Assembly: GCA_009767595.1 (NCBI GenBank)
Contig: VSDK01012749.1
Location: 1,506-65,505, forward strand
Direction: 5' to 3'
DNA from: Symbiodinium kawagutii
Taxonomy: Eukaryota > Sar > Dinophyceae > Suessiales > Symbiodiniaceae
DNA length: 64,000 nucleotides
A program made the translations under genes and the position numbers. Shown here piece by piece: positions 52,337-63,906 of the stretch. A model generated the notes under the pieces. The model was not told the DNA's origin and did no database searches. It was given only the letters and a program-made list of their open reading frames with translations. Numbering within the stretch: position 1 is the first letter of the stretch; each line of letters opens with the position of its first letter.

Positions 52337-54715
52337 GCAATTTCATCATCATCCATCATTGGCAAAATCAAATCACAATCATCCTATCGTTTGTGCGCCA
52401 AGCGTTGTTGCCTTTGCGCCATTTTTGCTAGCCAAGCTAGCTCGAGTTCATTTCCCCTGACGTCAAGTTTCTCTCAATGCCCAAGCATGCGGCTGTGATT
52501 CAATAAGCAAAGGATTCCCAATGGTTTCTTTTTGATTTAAGTCTCAACTGTCTCAATGTGCCGTGCAGATGGCTTTCTTCAACTGGCTCCCTTCTATTCG
52601 CAGGAGATAAATCACAGTAGGCAACTCGCCAACACATGTTGCTTAGCTGGTCAACCATCAGGCACTCCTGGTCATTGATGTGCAGAACGATTTCATTTCT
52701 GGTACGTTGGCTGTGCCAACATCAGAAGGCATTGTCCCAATCATCAACAACATGCGGGATCAGTTTGATTGCGATCCTTGGCTCTGAGAAAGCCTTTAAG
52801 GTTGAAGTCAACTCTTGCGATAATTCTGAAAAACTGAAGGATGGGAAGATGCAAACAGGTTTCAGTTGCGCGTGCGAAGCTGTGGTCACGATAGTGAGCA
52901 GGTGCATTTTTTTGAGACGTGGGTGGCTGTTGCAACCTTCAATACCTTCAGCATTTGTTTTTTGACATAAATTATCATGAATTCTCTTTTGAGGAGTCAG
53001 CAGGTGTGTCTGTGATTCTTTGCCCTACAGGTTGTGGAGCCAAGGTTGTCATTTCCTATGATTGGCACCCGCAGGAGCACTGTTCCTTCGTTGAAAGTGC
53101 CAATGCCGGAAATGTGGCCATGAAAGAAACGGAGCTACTTGGCCGCAGCCCTGTGACTTGTAGGGACTGCGAGTTTCAGTAACTTAGTCAAGCTGCGACG
53201 TCGCAGCTAGAGCTGGTGCTGGCAATGTTGCACCAGAACTGTTGGCAGAAATGTTGGGACGGCCAAGTTGACGTCAGTTCACGTTCAAGTATCAGTGCAT
53301 TGCCAAAACCTTCTTTCCGGGAAAGGCAGGCAGGACTGGAGTTAAAGAGATTCACCAGAGTCAACTTGTCGATGTTCTTTCTGAATTTGTCCTGTCTGGG
53401 AAAATGTTTAGCATGTGGATGCATGTGGGTCGCTTGCAAAATCAATGCTTCAAAGCGCTGGACCCTGTTCGTAAGGTGTAGGAAGGTCTTCACTGAGCTA
53501 CTCGTACGGAGGGAGGGGGAGAGGGAGAGTAAGCAAGGATGAAAATTAGTGGTGAAGGTATGGTTGATAGACACGCACTTGCGATCATATGCGCATATCA
53601 GAAGAAACCTCCAACGCAGCCCTACAAAAAGAGATGGAAGGTCAGAAGCACTGCCAAACCCATGGCAAGGTGACCTGCCAGAGAACCAACGGGCACCCAA
53701 ATTTGGGTTTTTAGGGGCAGCACATTTGTGTGTGTGTGTGTGCGAGAAAGTAGTTCTGCTGTGTCCAGCTGAGGAGCATTGGCACCCTCAAACCGTTCAC
53801 TCAGGCTGCCTGACTTGAATTCATGCTTGTCATATGCTTGTCAGGTGTGTTCGGCGCTGAGCACAAGGGTCTTTAAGTTGCAAAAATTGTTGCATGGGCA
53901 AGGTCACCTTGGTCGGTGATGCAGATCGTGCAGAGCATTCCCAGATGCTTTATCCTCGTCATTGCGTCCAGCCTTTTGGATTAACTATGTAACTAAAATT
54001 TTGTCGATCAAATGCATGTTGTGAGGCCTGCTGTGAGGGATGAAAGACCCGCGTTAGGCGGCATCGTAGTTGGTATTTTTCATCAGCATCTGAGGAAGGG
54101 CTGGGGAGCAGAGTGCCACAAGGACTTGATTTTGAAGCCTGCGGACATGTCCGTCCGCCAGCAGCACTTGAGATCACACCGATGCACAAAGCGAGTTGAG
54201 CTCCCTGGAATTCATGAAACCGGTCGGAGCACTTCAGCTGATGAATTTGCCTTGGGCTGAGGTGTACAAGGGCAAGAAAGCCAACATCGACTCTTACTCG
54301 GCTTTTTTCGACAACTGCAAAGCCAACGACACTGGCCTCACCAAGCAGCTCGAAGATGCCGGGGTGACCGATGTCTATTGCTGCGGTTTGGTCTTCGACA
54401 TTTGTGTCAAGTCCTCTGCATTGCATGGAGCAGAGATGGGTTTTCGTGTGTCAGTGTTTGGGCTGCATATGGCTGCATCAGTCAGACGCTGTGACAGGAT
54501 AGTCGAGAGATGTGGAGAGGAAGCAAGGAAGGTGACAGGATTAAACTTGACTGCGGGAGGTGCAAACTCCAATGACTCGACTGTGACTCGACTGTTCAAC
54601 ATGTTCAACCGTTTCCCCTCAGGTCATTGAAGATGCCTGCAGACCTTTGAGTGCGAGCGAGGTAGAGCCGACCAAGAAGGTCCTGGACGAGGCCAAGATC
54701 AGCCAATTCCTTTGA
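47653..54715 (+). CDS. Copy A: EF-hand pair fused to a nicotinamidase/isochorismatase-type hydrolase
   Basis: Exons: 47653 to about 47682 (MGACCSDAGT, inferred), 51374-51441, 51507-51538, 51610-51749, 52662-52772, 53045 to about 53150, 53774-53804, 53903-53978, about 54100-54152, 54262-54453, 54623-54715 (TGA). EF-hand loops are DTNGNGQLETSE and DADKNGTIGLNE, both canonical for Ca2+. The hydrolase has ALLVIDVQNDFISG (catalytic Asp), VVISYDWHP (metal Asp/His), QMLYPRHCVQPFGWGAECH, VYKGKKANIDSYSAFF (catalytic Lys) and CGLVFDICVKSSAL (catalytic Cys). It ends VIEDACRPLSASEVEPTK. Nicotinamidases turn nicotinamide into nicotinate for NAD salvage; EF-hands fused to them are known in some invertebrates, as I recall. 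MGACC suggests a myristoyl/palmitoyl anchor. Donors are GT, GC and GA. The exon 7-8 boundary lacks a clean donor/acceptor. Intron 1 holds the S33 peptidase gene. Confidence 0.72.
48313..50334 (+). CDS. Secreted S33-family serine peptidase (alpha/beta hydrolase, TAP-like), nested and intronless
   Basis: 673 aa from ATG 48313; no intron. Residues 1-19 are a signal peptide (MSLTFALACLALLSMAASQ). Alpha/beta-hydrolase motifs are in order: HCGGPGSGRS (126, oxyanion loop), SIDQRGVN (Asp163), GFSYGTT with nucleophile Ser312, LHDPNT (Asp541) and GYGHC (His569). This is the pattern of bacterial and fungal tripeptidyl aminopeptidases, which release N-terminal peptides outside the cell or in lytic vesicles. 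An Asp/Gly-rich tail follows (about 645-665). It sits on the same strand inside intron 1 of copy A; copy B lacks it. Upstream, TGGCTCAAG (48215-48223) matches the last nine bases of DinoSL, and an A-rich stretch (50370-50383) follows the stop, both consistent with a retroposed mRNA. The frame is open upstream to 48214 but has no earlier ATG. Confidence 0.88.
   Translation: MSLTFALACLALLSMAASQVCEDSAKDVSEDDLALSLRQLRGVKATQPWSFLKPDPELLVWDRKINASWNTTKDAVNVTIYDGWLKVPLVHDPALMDYEVPPFVCLRVRGIAAIRQPAKNGPLLVHCGGPGSGRSCGMMMSQRNFDIDGAHSINSDFDILSIDQRGVNVSKQGKVPSCPFKEAGKAAKPFPTMYCNEMKKLMGRPKKLMKMLAPDSNSSVAAFSTYVKPMWEAGGLTFADMAPYNESFIRWYYRMIKLEHSLCFQAKRYQLKAPNGRNYNALLFGGTVDLAHDLDLFRRAIGAEQLSLYGFSYGTTVASVYASIFPSKTYRLVMDGEVNPTPDVTSRADSFTHGIESVWDGLVKDCGLSLVRNTSHDEICPAAPAAAIKTKKVLEGPNKYQAAILLTLIQASVFQYTEIFGPGTMACVQQFYSERQAVGCSESLAFLDKLNSGDANQSEAEESDHFAIGIQAMVMGTDTAGRLNEEEVITWWKRSKEIAPIGVTWATLWMGLLSTWPAYARPVPPVGDPNLRPVIIGNLHDPNTAYDNAQKMKKVFPEGYLVTWQGYGHCLNVHKYEHATALLKKYDAAKQNHELPSYTNGVAKYACMSKILSYLNTGKGIEDGHTCLLPEPVPLGTAAIPASVMGGGDGDNGDDAGDDGGGGGKLFRIRVGP
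50335..51373. other. Rest of copy A intron 1
   Basis: AT-rich part at 50400-50480; no exon, apart from possible undetected small ones. Confidence 0.45.
52285..52338. repeat. (ATC)n microsatellite in copy A intron
   Basis: About 16 ATC/CAT units between the second EF-hand exon and the first hydrolase exon. Confidence 0.95.
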
Positions 54716-55894
54716 AACACGGAGCTGTCAGAATGATGGGCTTGCCATGGCTATCCATGGCTTGGCTCGTTTGTTTCTGTGCGTTTCATGTTCGTTTCAG
54801 CTAGTTCAAGTTCCTGAAGCTGGGCGCAGGTTTAGATGAGAAGGTACGCAAGAAAAGTTGAAGATAGGAACAAAAATGCATTCACTGCAAAAATGCAGCT
54901 ACGACTCAGGATTCACATGACATTTGTTCAATGTATTCTGAGCCGCACGCCTATTGATTTATGCAGCTGTGCATGTGACGAGCTGGTTGTGGGGAGAACG
55001 CAGTCCGAGTGGGAAAGGTTTTCCCAACACAAAGTAGAGCTACTTTTGCTTCAAGATGCATCGTTCGGCACACTTGGGCTTGGAGGAAGTCACCTGACAG
55101 GTGGGACAAAACAAAACCATATCATATCACCACAAGGGCAATTGTTTGGACTGAGCCATTCCCTGGAATTGAGCATGGTGCTTGAGAGTCGCTTGGACTG
55201 CTGGGCCATGAAAGTCGAAAAAGATCAAAAGGGATTTATATTCTCTACATTTATACATATCATGCGCTTCTCGTGAGCGAATCGAGTGTTGTGGATTCGT
55301 TTCAATCTTGCGAACACAATATGACATGTCATAACCAGCTTGAGGATTGAACAAGCAATGTGCACACACGCAGCTGATATAGCGATATGCAGATAGATAG
55401 ATAGTTGTCATTTTCTTAGCTTCCAAAGTTGCCGAAGCTGCAAGATTTACGGAAAATAGTCTTGCGATCAGCACTTGGTACTTCACAAACAGCTACATTC
55501 TGCAGCTGGAGTTTGGTCAGCTTCAGTTTTTAAGCACCTGACCCCGGAAGATCAGGACAGAAATCCACATCATAAATCTTCAAGGTTCGAGTTTTCTATC
55601 ACACCTGACCTGGCTGTTGTTCGCCCTGATTTTGGACCCTTGAGATGGTCCAAATGTTGCCTTCCCCGACCTCAACGCTGCAACTCATCCACTGAAAAAG
55701 GCTGGCGTGAGAGTGATGACTGCAGCCCAAGCTGTGGAAGAGGTGAAGCAGATTGCAGCTGGAAGCAACATGGCGACTCTGGCAGCACAGAATGGCTGTA
55801 CCTGTTTGATACTTATGTGTACATATTTTGTTGTTCCTTGCTTTCTGCGTTCCCATTGTTCTTTCTTCTCATTTATTGTTCTATGTATTTTTGT
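54716..55894. other. Intergenic, possible exons near 55500-55800
   Basis: Frames near 55510-55620 (SAGVWSASVFKHLTPEDQDR) and 55690-55800 (ALKKAGVRVMTAAQAVEEVK, EQIAAGSNMATLAAQNG) look protein-like but their edges are unclear. Nothing else seen. Confidence 0.3.
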
Positions 55895-56145
55895 TTTCTT
55901 TCTATCTTTCTATCTGTCTATGTTTCTATTTGTTTACCTGTCAATCTATCTTTTAGTCTATAAATGTATTGATCTATCTCTCTATCTTTCTATTTTTCTT
56001 TCTATCTATCTATATATCTATTTATCTAGTTTTCTATGTGCTTATCTGTCTTTCTTTCAATCTATCTATCTGTCTACCTATCCATCTATCCATCTATCTA
56101 TCTATCCATCTGTCTGTCTATCTATCTATCTGTCTATCTGTCTAA

Positions 56146-56201
<56 letters not shown>

Positions 56202-56330
56202 GTGTCTATCTTTCTATCTGTCTATCTATATATCTGTCTGTCTATCTATCTTTCCATCTATCCTCCCATCTATCTATCTACCGATCTATCTATCAACTGT
56301 TTCTATCTTGTATTTTTCTATCTATCTATG
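55895..56330. repeat. (CTAT)n/(CTGT)n tetranucleotide array
   Basis: About 430 bp of CTAT units with CTGT, TTTC and CCAT variants. It gives a long Tyr/Leu/Ser frame that is not a gene. Confidence 0.97.
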
Positions 56331-59262
56331 TGTAGTGCACTCTTGCCTTCTGAGATGTGAAGTGGAGCTCCAGAAAACTGTGTGTTTATGGAAATTGACG
56401 GAGATTGCTTGGTAGCATCCAGGCATCACAGTGCATCAAAAAGAAACCTGTGTGGTGTCATGTGGTGCCCAAAATTCTCAATGCGAGGGTCGCTCAAATT
56501 TGCTGTCCATCGTTGTCCTCCTGAGTGTCCCTCTTGGTCGCTCCTGTAGGGGGCGCTGCCTGCCGCTGCCTTGTGCAGCTGCAAGGCGGACACACACTCC
56601 AACAATCTCCAACAGCCTGACGCCAAGGGGAGGCCAGAAAGGAAGGACGACTAGACAGACAAGGAGGGAAGAGAAGCAAGTAGGACCAGGACACGATTGC
56701 GAAGCGCACAAGAAGATCAAACAGGAAGACCACAGACAAGCAGAAGGCAGACCTAATATCTCACACGAAGGGAGACCTAAAGAAGGAAACAAGACAAGTA
56801 CAGAACCAAGAGGGAGACAAGAAACAGAGGCAAAGACATAGAAATACAATGACATACACACACACACACACATGGCGTTTGGCAAAATAGAGCCAAAAGT
56901 AGTGTACCCATTGTAATTGCAAACCCTTGTCAGAATCCGCTACCTGCAGAACCTTGGCTTTGGCAACAGGATTTTGGAGGAACACGCATCCACATGATCA
57001 CAGCGCGCTCTTCTCTCCGCAGTTTGTGGCTTTGATCCGTGCGACTTCGGGAAGATGCACAGAGATGCGGGATGAGCGAGGAGCAAGTTCTGGGACGGTG
57101 CAGGGGGAGGATTTGTGCTGGGGAGGTGAGGCAGCGTGCATTGTTGGTTACCAGCTGCCTATGCAGATACCGCCCGCGCTCGAAAGACAGACTCATAAAG
57201 ACTTCCGGGCTGCAGTCCCACGTTCCGTTTCTTACGTCATTTTTTTGTCGAGCGTCTATTGTATATACATATGTGTGTGTGTTTTATAATTTGTTTTGTA
57301 CTCGATTATTGATTTTATCTAAATCTTCATTTATTCAATGACTTATTTATTTGTTTTTTATTTATTCATCCATTTAATGACTTATTCATTTGTTCAGTTA
57401 TTGATATATTTATTGTGTTTGTTTATCCATTCATATTTATATACATACGTCTCTCTCTCTCTCGCTCTGTGTTTCTCTTTCTTTCAATTTTGATTCACCC
57501 TCTACACAGCTTTCGCCAGCTTTAACTGGCCTCCAGTCTCTTTGAGAATCCTTGAGTCACTTCGAACCAGTATGTACTTGTAGCGTCATTGAATGTTGTG
57601 GCACAGTGACACCGCTGTCGGCTATGTCTCTTCTCAGGCTTTGGGTGACTTCCTTCAGCAAGTGGCCCGTCACAGAAAGGCCGCCATGCTTCACAAGACG
57701 GAGGCTTTGTCGTCGCACTGCCTCAGTGCAGCCTCGTGAATCACAACCATCGCGCCATAGTGCGCCTTTTTTGCCGCTTTTCATCCCTTTTCCCTAGGAA
57801 TTTTGGCCAAAGTGTGCTGTCTCCCTGGGCATAGGGAACAATAAAGGCGTTAACACGCACTGTTTCCCTGCCTAGAGAGTCAGCTTCATGCATCACGCCA
57901 CAGGGCGTCTTTGGTCTCTTTTGCATACAAACTTTTGGAAAGTGCACTGTATACCGTTGAACTGATTCCATTTGATTCCTACCTTTTGGGCGGAATAGAA
58001 AAAGCGCAGCACGACGTTTCCCCCAGACCAAAGCTGCTGCAGAGAGTAGGGTCAGGGATTGCTGATGCCGCTAGCGGCTAGGGTGTTCGTTCAGCCAAGG
58101 CAGCCTGACAAGCAACAGCACAGTGCACACCTAAGATATCAGCCAAGTCTGCTTATGTCTAATTTGATTTAGACTAGTAGTCCATGTCCAGACTTTCGAC
58201 GGTGTCATGTGGACAAAGTGCCGGTTGGCAAAGAAATGATTAAACAAATATGAACAAAGACCCATTGGTCTTATCGGGCAGTGGTCGCAACAAAGCTAAT
58301 ACTAAGAAGCTGGCAAGTTGTCAGTGGCCAAAATTCTTTCATGGATCGTTCTAGCGATGTTGGCGTTCGGAATTGCCATGAACTGCACTTTGAATTGAAT
58401 TTTACATTGTTTGCCTTTATCCTTGAAGACATCTGAAGACTAGCAAATACCTCAAGACATTTCACGTTCAAGATCCGCCACGGAAGTTGCTCAGAGCGTG
58501 TGCCGATGCCATCGACAATCCATAGCACAGCTTTCGAATGGGTGGCATTTTTGCTACCCTGTTTCTATTGGTTTTGGGATTTTTGTAAGCCGACTTTTCT
58601 TCAACATTGAAGCCATACATGCCTCCATTTTGGCCCCAACAACCCGAAAACGCACCCAACTTCAGTGTCAATATGAGCCAAACTCGAGGCCAGCATGTAT
58701 GTCGAACAAAAGTCGAGCAGAAATCCAACTTGGCAACCGTCACCTTAGCATCAACCCACCATAAATCATAAATCTACACGTCATTGGGACCACACAAAAA
58801 ACACCCAAGAAACAAAGGGCAAGTAATGACAAAAAGGATGTGCGCGCGTGCTGGAAAAAGCTCCGCGAGACCACTAGAGACCTAAAGGCCAGTGAGAAAA
58901 CCCAGCAGCACTTAGAACATACCTAGAGCCAAACAAACGTACAGGCAGACATGCAGCCAGCCAGGAGACAGACTCACATGCAAGCTGCCACCCATATACT
59001 GCTGCTGCCTGTGCGCTCCTAAGACACATGTCGTAAGCTCCTACACGGCACTTGATATGCAACCACCCATATCCCCCCACCCAGGCCCCCATTTGAGTCC
59101 CCCAACCAACCTCCACCCGACGACAGGGTCCCACATCCACAAAATGAGAGTCCGGGTTTGCCTTGTGTATAGGCCGGATGTGCTTGTGTGGCACATGCAT
59201 ATGCACTCGCTCGTTTGCAAACATATTACAAGAATATTTGCATGCGTACATGCAATGTACTG
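56331..59262. other. Intergenic; no supported gene
   Basis: The + strand is purine-rich at about 56630-56850 and then has (AC)n at 56858-56872. AT-rich TTTATT/ATTCATT sequence lies at 57290-57440. Other frames are unconvincing. Confidence 0.4.
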
Positions 59263-59325
59263 CACAGTACTGTCATGCAATGCAATGCAATGTAACGCAA
59301 TGCAATGTAATGTAGTTAATCTACT
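59263..59325. repeat. ATGCA pentanucleotide repeat
   Basis: Roughly eleven 5-bp units ATGCA/ATGTA with one AACGC variant. Confidence 0.9.
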
Positions 59326-59410
59326 TTGCATGTAGTAGTGTGGTGTCGTGTCGCGTCCTCTAGTGTAGGAAAATGCTTGTATCACATGTTGTTGTTTCAG
59401 ACCTGCCTTC

Positions 59411-59997
59411 GGCATTACCACAAGGCTTCGCATTGGGTTTCAAGTACAGACTGGCGCCTCGGCTTTTTCTGACCAGAGGCACAACAACATGTCGTGTTGC
59501 CAGTTGCGCGTGCATTTGATGTGGGTTGATGTGCCCTGCAGGGGGCAGCATTGATCCTCAGGATCCCCCAACGAAACACGGCAACTGCATTCGCATTGCA
59601 TTTGTATGTCCAAGGTGATGCTTCGAGGTGTTGGATTGCACCAATCTGTCAACATCACCGTGCCCGTTCACGAAATCCTGGAAGCTCTTAGGACCTCAAT
59701 GACCTCAATGCTTAGCGGTCAAACTTTAGTTGCAAAGCTTCGGCATTCTGATCCTTTGTCAGGAGTTTGAAGCAGTGAAGTCAGATGCCGAGAGAAATCG
59801 ATTGGGAAAGTGTGAGACTTCGGTAATTTCCCCCGACTTGTGACACAGTTGTCGTGCAGGTTGGTAGCGAAGATCGTTGGAAATCCGCGAAGCCAGCTCA
59901 GTGCACAGTGCAATTGGGAAGTGCCATGAGCTCTTCGTTCCTCTTCAAATAGCTGCATTGATCTTGCAGTGCTAGGAAAGAGAGAGAGAGAGAGAGG
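59411..59997 (+). repeat. Upstream block copy B (duplicated 5' flank)
   Basis: Second copy of the 580-bp block (offset about 12,478 bp), ending in (GA)n 69 bases before the copy B start codon. Confidence 0.9.
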
Positions 59998-60065
59998 GGT
60001 GTACAGAGAGTTGTTGCCAAGACTGCCGCAGAATCTTGGCTGGACCTTGGATCAGTGCTGTGGCC

Positions 60066-63000
60066 ATGGGCGGCCAATGTTGCGGCAATTCCCGGAAGGT
60101 TGGTATTCAGTCCAACGACACAGAAACTGGGATCAAGGAGGTGGAGGATAGGGCAAGAGAAAGAGAGGGGGAAGAACTAGAAACATGTGCACTGCTTCTG
60201 TTGCTGCTGCTATCTGCGGATGCTGGCTGGCTGGCTTGCTGGCTCGCTTCTTGCGTTGCCTACTCAGTGGATTGCAGGATTTTGGGCTAAACACATCTTC
60301 ACACAGGGTGTTTCATTGTGGTTCGATGTATTGCTGCGACCCTGCTCGCACACCAAGTCCCTCCCCTCTCTCCTTATTGAATGGGGTGGGGTACAAATCT
60401 GTTCAGATTCACACTTCGTGAAAAGACAAGCATTTGACCATGCAATCTCACAGATTGTGTAGCGCAGGCTGCGTCAGGTCGAGGTTCAAGCCGTCAGGTT
60501 TAATTTGGGACATGCAGTTTGTCTCAACTTGGTGCGTACATCATCCATTCATGTCAAGAGAGGAAGAAACTCACTTCATCGTCAACATTATTTCATTTCG
60601 TGCAAGCCGCGCAAGCACGCAGATTCCACTTGCACCTGCATTCTTAGAGAGGGAAAGGGTGCGCGGGCTCCGTGCATGTACCACGGGGGGCTGCGTACTG
60701 TCACACAATTAAATCCCGTACTAAGTTCAGATTGGAGCCCGTCTTCCATTCTGTGACAGCAAATCTAAGACATCCTAAGATCCTAAGAATCCCTAAGGAA
60801 AGCATCTTCAAGCAGTATGATGCAAACGAAAATGGCCAATTGGAGACTTCGGAGAATCTTGGCTGGCAAGACACTGGACTCCTCAGCTGTGGATAGCCAT
60901 GGTAGCTGTGCACCGTTCGGCCCTGTAGGCTGGTCTTCTTCCTGAAGGATGCTTTTCCAGGCATCGGTAGACATTGATCTGATTTGATGTGGAAATGGAT
61001 GGAAAGCGATGGAAAGCAAATCAAATTGTTCTGATTGGATTTCTTCGATTTGTTTTGATTTGTTTTGACTTGGTGTCCCTGCCAGGCTCTGAGCTATCGA
61101 ATGAGCAGTTAGATGAACTGGTGCGAGAGTTCGATACTGACAAGAGTGGAACGATTGGTTTGAACGAACTTCATGCTTTTTTGCGATTCTACGATCCATC
61201 ATCCAAGATGATTCGGAGGAAGACCGTTTTTTGGCCAAACAGATTGGCATGGTAAAAAAAACATGTGGGAAAACATTTGTAGTTGCGGTACGTGAGCTTC
61301 CCAACCGCTTCGCTGGAGTTGGTGTCCATTCTCACTCAAGTCCAATCAAATTGCATGTTTCACAATATCACATCTTATATTGCATTGCAGAAATAGATTA
61401 CATCCCTTCTTACACGCATTCGTTGAATCATTTTTTCTTTTTGTAGCATCGCGTTCCCATTTTGTTTGTTATTTATTCAGTTTTGGTCTCAATTGTTCAG
61501 GTGTTCATTCACTGACCCTTCTTGCGGGCAAACCCCCTGGACACCCCAGCAAAAATTTACTGGCCCCCAATACATGCCCATGCAATTTGCAAGCCTAGTT
61601 TTTCCCAAAAAGCAGTCCGTGAGCTGCGATGGACACACAAGGAATCACCACAATGCCCTCAAAGACAACTCTTAGCTAAGCAGATCCTCCCTGCAACCAA
61701 AGGCCCCGTAAGCAAAGCAATATGATCATGATCATGATCATGGTGGTGATGGTGATGGTGATGGTGATGGTGATGGTGGTGGTGGTGGTGGTGGTGGTGG
61801 TGGTAGTGTGGTGGTGATGGTGATGGTGATGGTGATGGTGATGGTGGTGGTGGTGGTGGTGATGATGGTGGTGGTGGTGGTGGTGGTGGTCATGGTGATG
61901 GTGATGGTGATGGTGATGGTGATGGTGATGGTGATTGTGATTGTGATTGTGATGGTGATGATGAAACACTCTGATCATCTTATACTCGGTGGCACGCACA
62001 TCAAAGCAGGAGAAGTTCGCGGAAATCACTTCCCAGTAGGTTTTTTTTGGGCATGCATGGAAGACACATAACTTACTGTAATGGTCCATGCGCACAGGCA
62101 AATTCATCCAAAGGATCCAGCAATCGTACTAGTTTGAAGCCTACGTGGTTCACTACTTACTTTCTGGGAAATTAGCTGTAAGATGACCCCCTGAACGTGA
62201 GCAAATGTGTACATGTTCAGGCCCTTTGCACTGTTCTTTCTGAGTATTTGTCCAACCATAAGGCACTGGTAGTTATCGACGTGCAAAACGATTTCATTTC
62301 TGGCACTTTGGCCGTGCAAACATCTGAAGACATCGTCAAGATTATCAACGACATCCGGGATCAATTTGATTGTGCCCCTTGCCTTCATGAGATTCTTTCG
62401 CTGTTGGCTGAGTTTTTTGATATCACCACGACACACATTACACTAGATCCTACCTCAAAGCCGCGTTTTCACGCGCGGTCATTTTCGCCGAGCCAAGACA
62501 CTGTGGAATCTATTTGTAGCGAGTGCAGTATTTACCCTGAGTTCTTGCAATGATGATCGGTTCAATGTCATTGCTGAGGTTGTAATTTCGTATGACTGGC
62601 ATCCTGAAGAGCACTGCTCTTTCGTTGAGAGTGCCAATGATGGCAAGGTGGAGCTAAAAGAAAAGGAGACACTTCGATGCATTTTGGATCTTTGGAGTGG
62701 GCTGGTGGAAAAGTATTGAAAGTTGAGATGGATTTCTGTGCAGGACTGTGGGTCACCACCTTGAAACTAAGGAGCGTCGGCACCCTCAAACCGTTCACTC
62801 AGGCAAGCTTTGCCGTGTTTAGATTTGTTTAAGTTCACACTTCTGCGTTGGCTCAAGCGATTTCAATCCTTGCTACCGGTACAAGGTCACCTTGCTCGGC
62901 GATGCTGATCGTGCAGAACATTCCCAGATGCTTTATCCGCGCCATGCTGTCGAGCCCTTTGGATCATTTTGGATCATTTTGGATCACTGCAGTCATGAAT

Positions 63001-63906
63001 CTGTGCCTGGCCGTGCTCGTTGATATTTCCTCATGCTGTGGGCTTTTCAATGTGAGGTCTCGTCGGGTAAGGAGTTCTTGTTAGGAGACGGGAGGGTTCC
63101 AGCACCGAAAGCCGGCTCGATGGTGGCTTCAGGTTCTCTTCGTTTCAAGGTTTGAAGGCTGTGCAGATTTCCAGCAGTTCTAGGTTTCAGCAACTGGACC
63201 CGGCTTGGATCCTGACAAGGGTTCCAGATGGCTTCAGGTGGTAGCCATGAACGATGATTGACTGCTTAAGGAAATGAAGTCGCAAAGCTGTATTTCTAGG
63301 TTTGTATGGATGACGTCATTGCAGCGTTTGATAAGAGCTCGATTTTTCAAGGCAGCTTGGAATGCCTGTGGGAGGTTCAGGGTTCTTAGGCATCTCATTT
63401 TAAGGGTTCCAGGGTGCCCAGGCAGCATTGTTCCGGGACTTCGTTTTCGCAAGTTTACGAGGTTTCCAAGGCTTTCAGCTGTCACTATGTTTTTGCATGA
63501 AAAAGCTGCTACATTCTGTGATGAATTGCTGTTGCGATGGGATCTCATTCCTGAGCGTTTAAGGAACACCTGGGGTGCAGAGTGCCACAAGGACTTGATT
63601 TTGAAGCCTGCGGACATGTCCGTCCGCCAGCAGCACTTGAGATCACACAGATGCACAACCGTTCGCGGTGTTGAAGTCGCTACACTTCAGCTGATGAATT
63701 TGCCTTGGGCTGAGGTGTATAAGGGCAAGAAAGCCAACATCGATTCTTACTCGGCTTTTTTCGACAACTGCAAAGCCAATGACACTGGCCTCACCAAGCA
63801 GCTCGAAGATGCCGGGGTGACCGATGTCTATTGTTGCGGTTTGGTCTTCGACATTTGTGTCAAGTCCTCTGCGCTGCATGGAGCAGAGATGGGCTTTCGT
63901 GTGTCA
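60066..63906 (+). CDS. Copy B: EF-hand pair fused to a nicotinamidase/isochorismatase-type hydrolase (3' end outside window)
   Basis: Exons: 60066-60140 (MGGQCCGNSRKVG), 60798-60865, 60929-60960, 61086-61225, 62263-62373, 62579 to about 62670, 62772-62802, 62886-62961, about 63571-63621, 63715-63906. Lengths 68, 32, 140, 111, 31, 76 and 192 equal those of copy A. Loops DANENGQLETSE and DTDKSGTIGLNE keep Ca2+ ligands. Catalytic segments match copy A (VVIDVQNDF, VVISYDWHPEEHCSF, VYKGKKANIDSY, FDICVKSS). Cys of YPRHC is Ala here (YPRHAVEPFG). Donors include GC at 60866, 60961, 62374 and 62803. The exon 63571 acceptor does not keep frame in any simple way, so a frameshift or an unseen boundary is possible. 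The last exon (as 54623-54715 in copy A) would lie right of the window. Confidence 0.7.
61735..61965. repeat. (GGT)n/(GGTGAT)n array in copy B intron
   Basis: About 230 bp of GGT and GAT units after ATGATCATGATCATG. The minus-strand poly-His frame is not a gene. It sits in the same intron as the (ATC)n run of copy A. Confidence 0.97.

Noticed and set aside
55707..56360. 217-codon Tyr/Leu/Ser frame
   Set aside because: Mostly a tetranucleotide repeat read in frame; only the first ~30 codons look protein-like.
61676..62107. 143-codon minus-strand His-rich frame
   Set aside because: Translation of the (GGT)n/(GGTGAT)n array inside an intron of copy B.
62854..62863. SL-like TTGGCTCAAG in copy B
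   Set aside because: Ten bases only, inside an intron between well-defined exons; likely chance.
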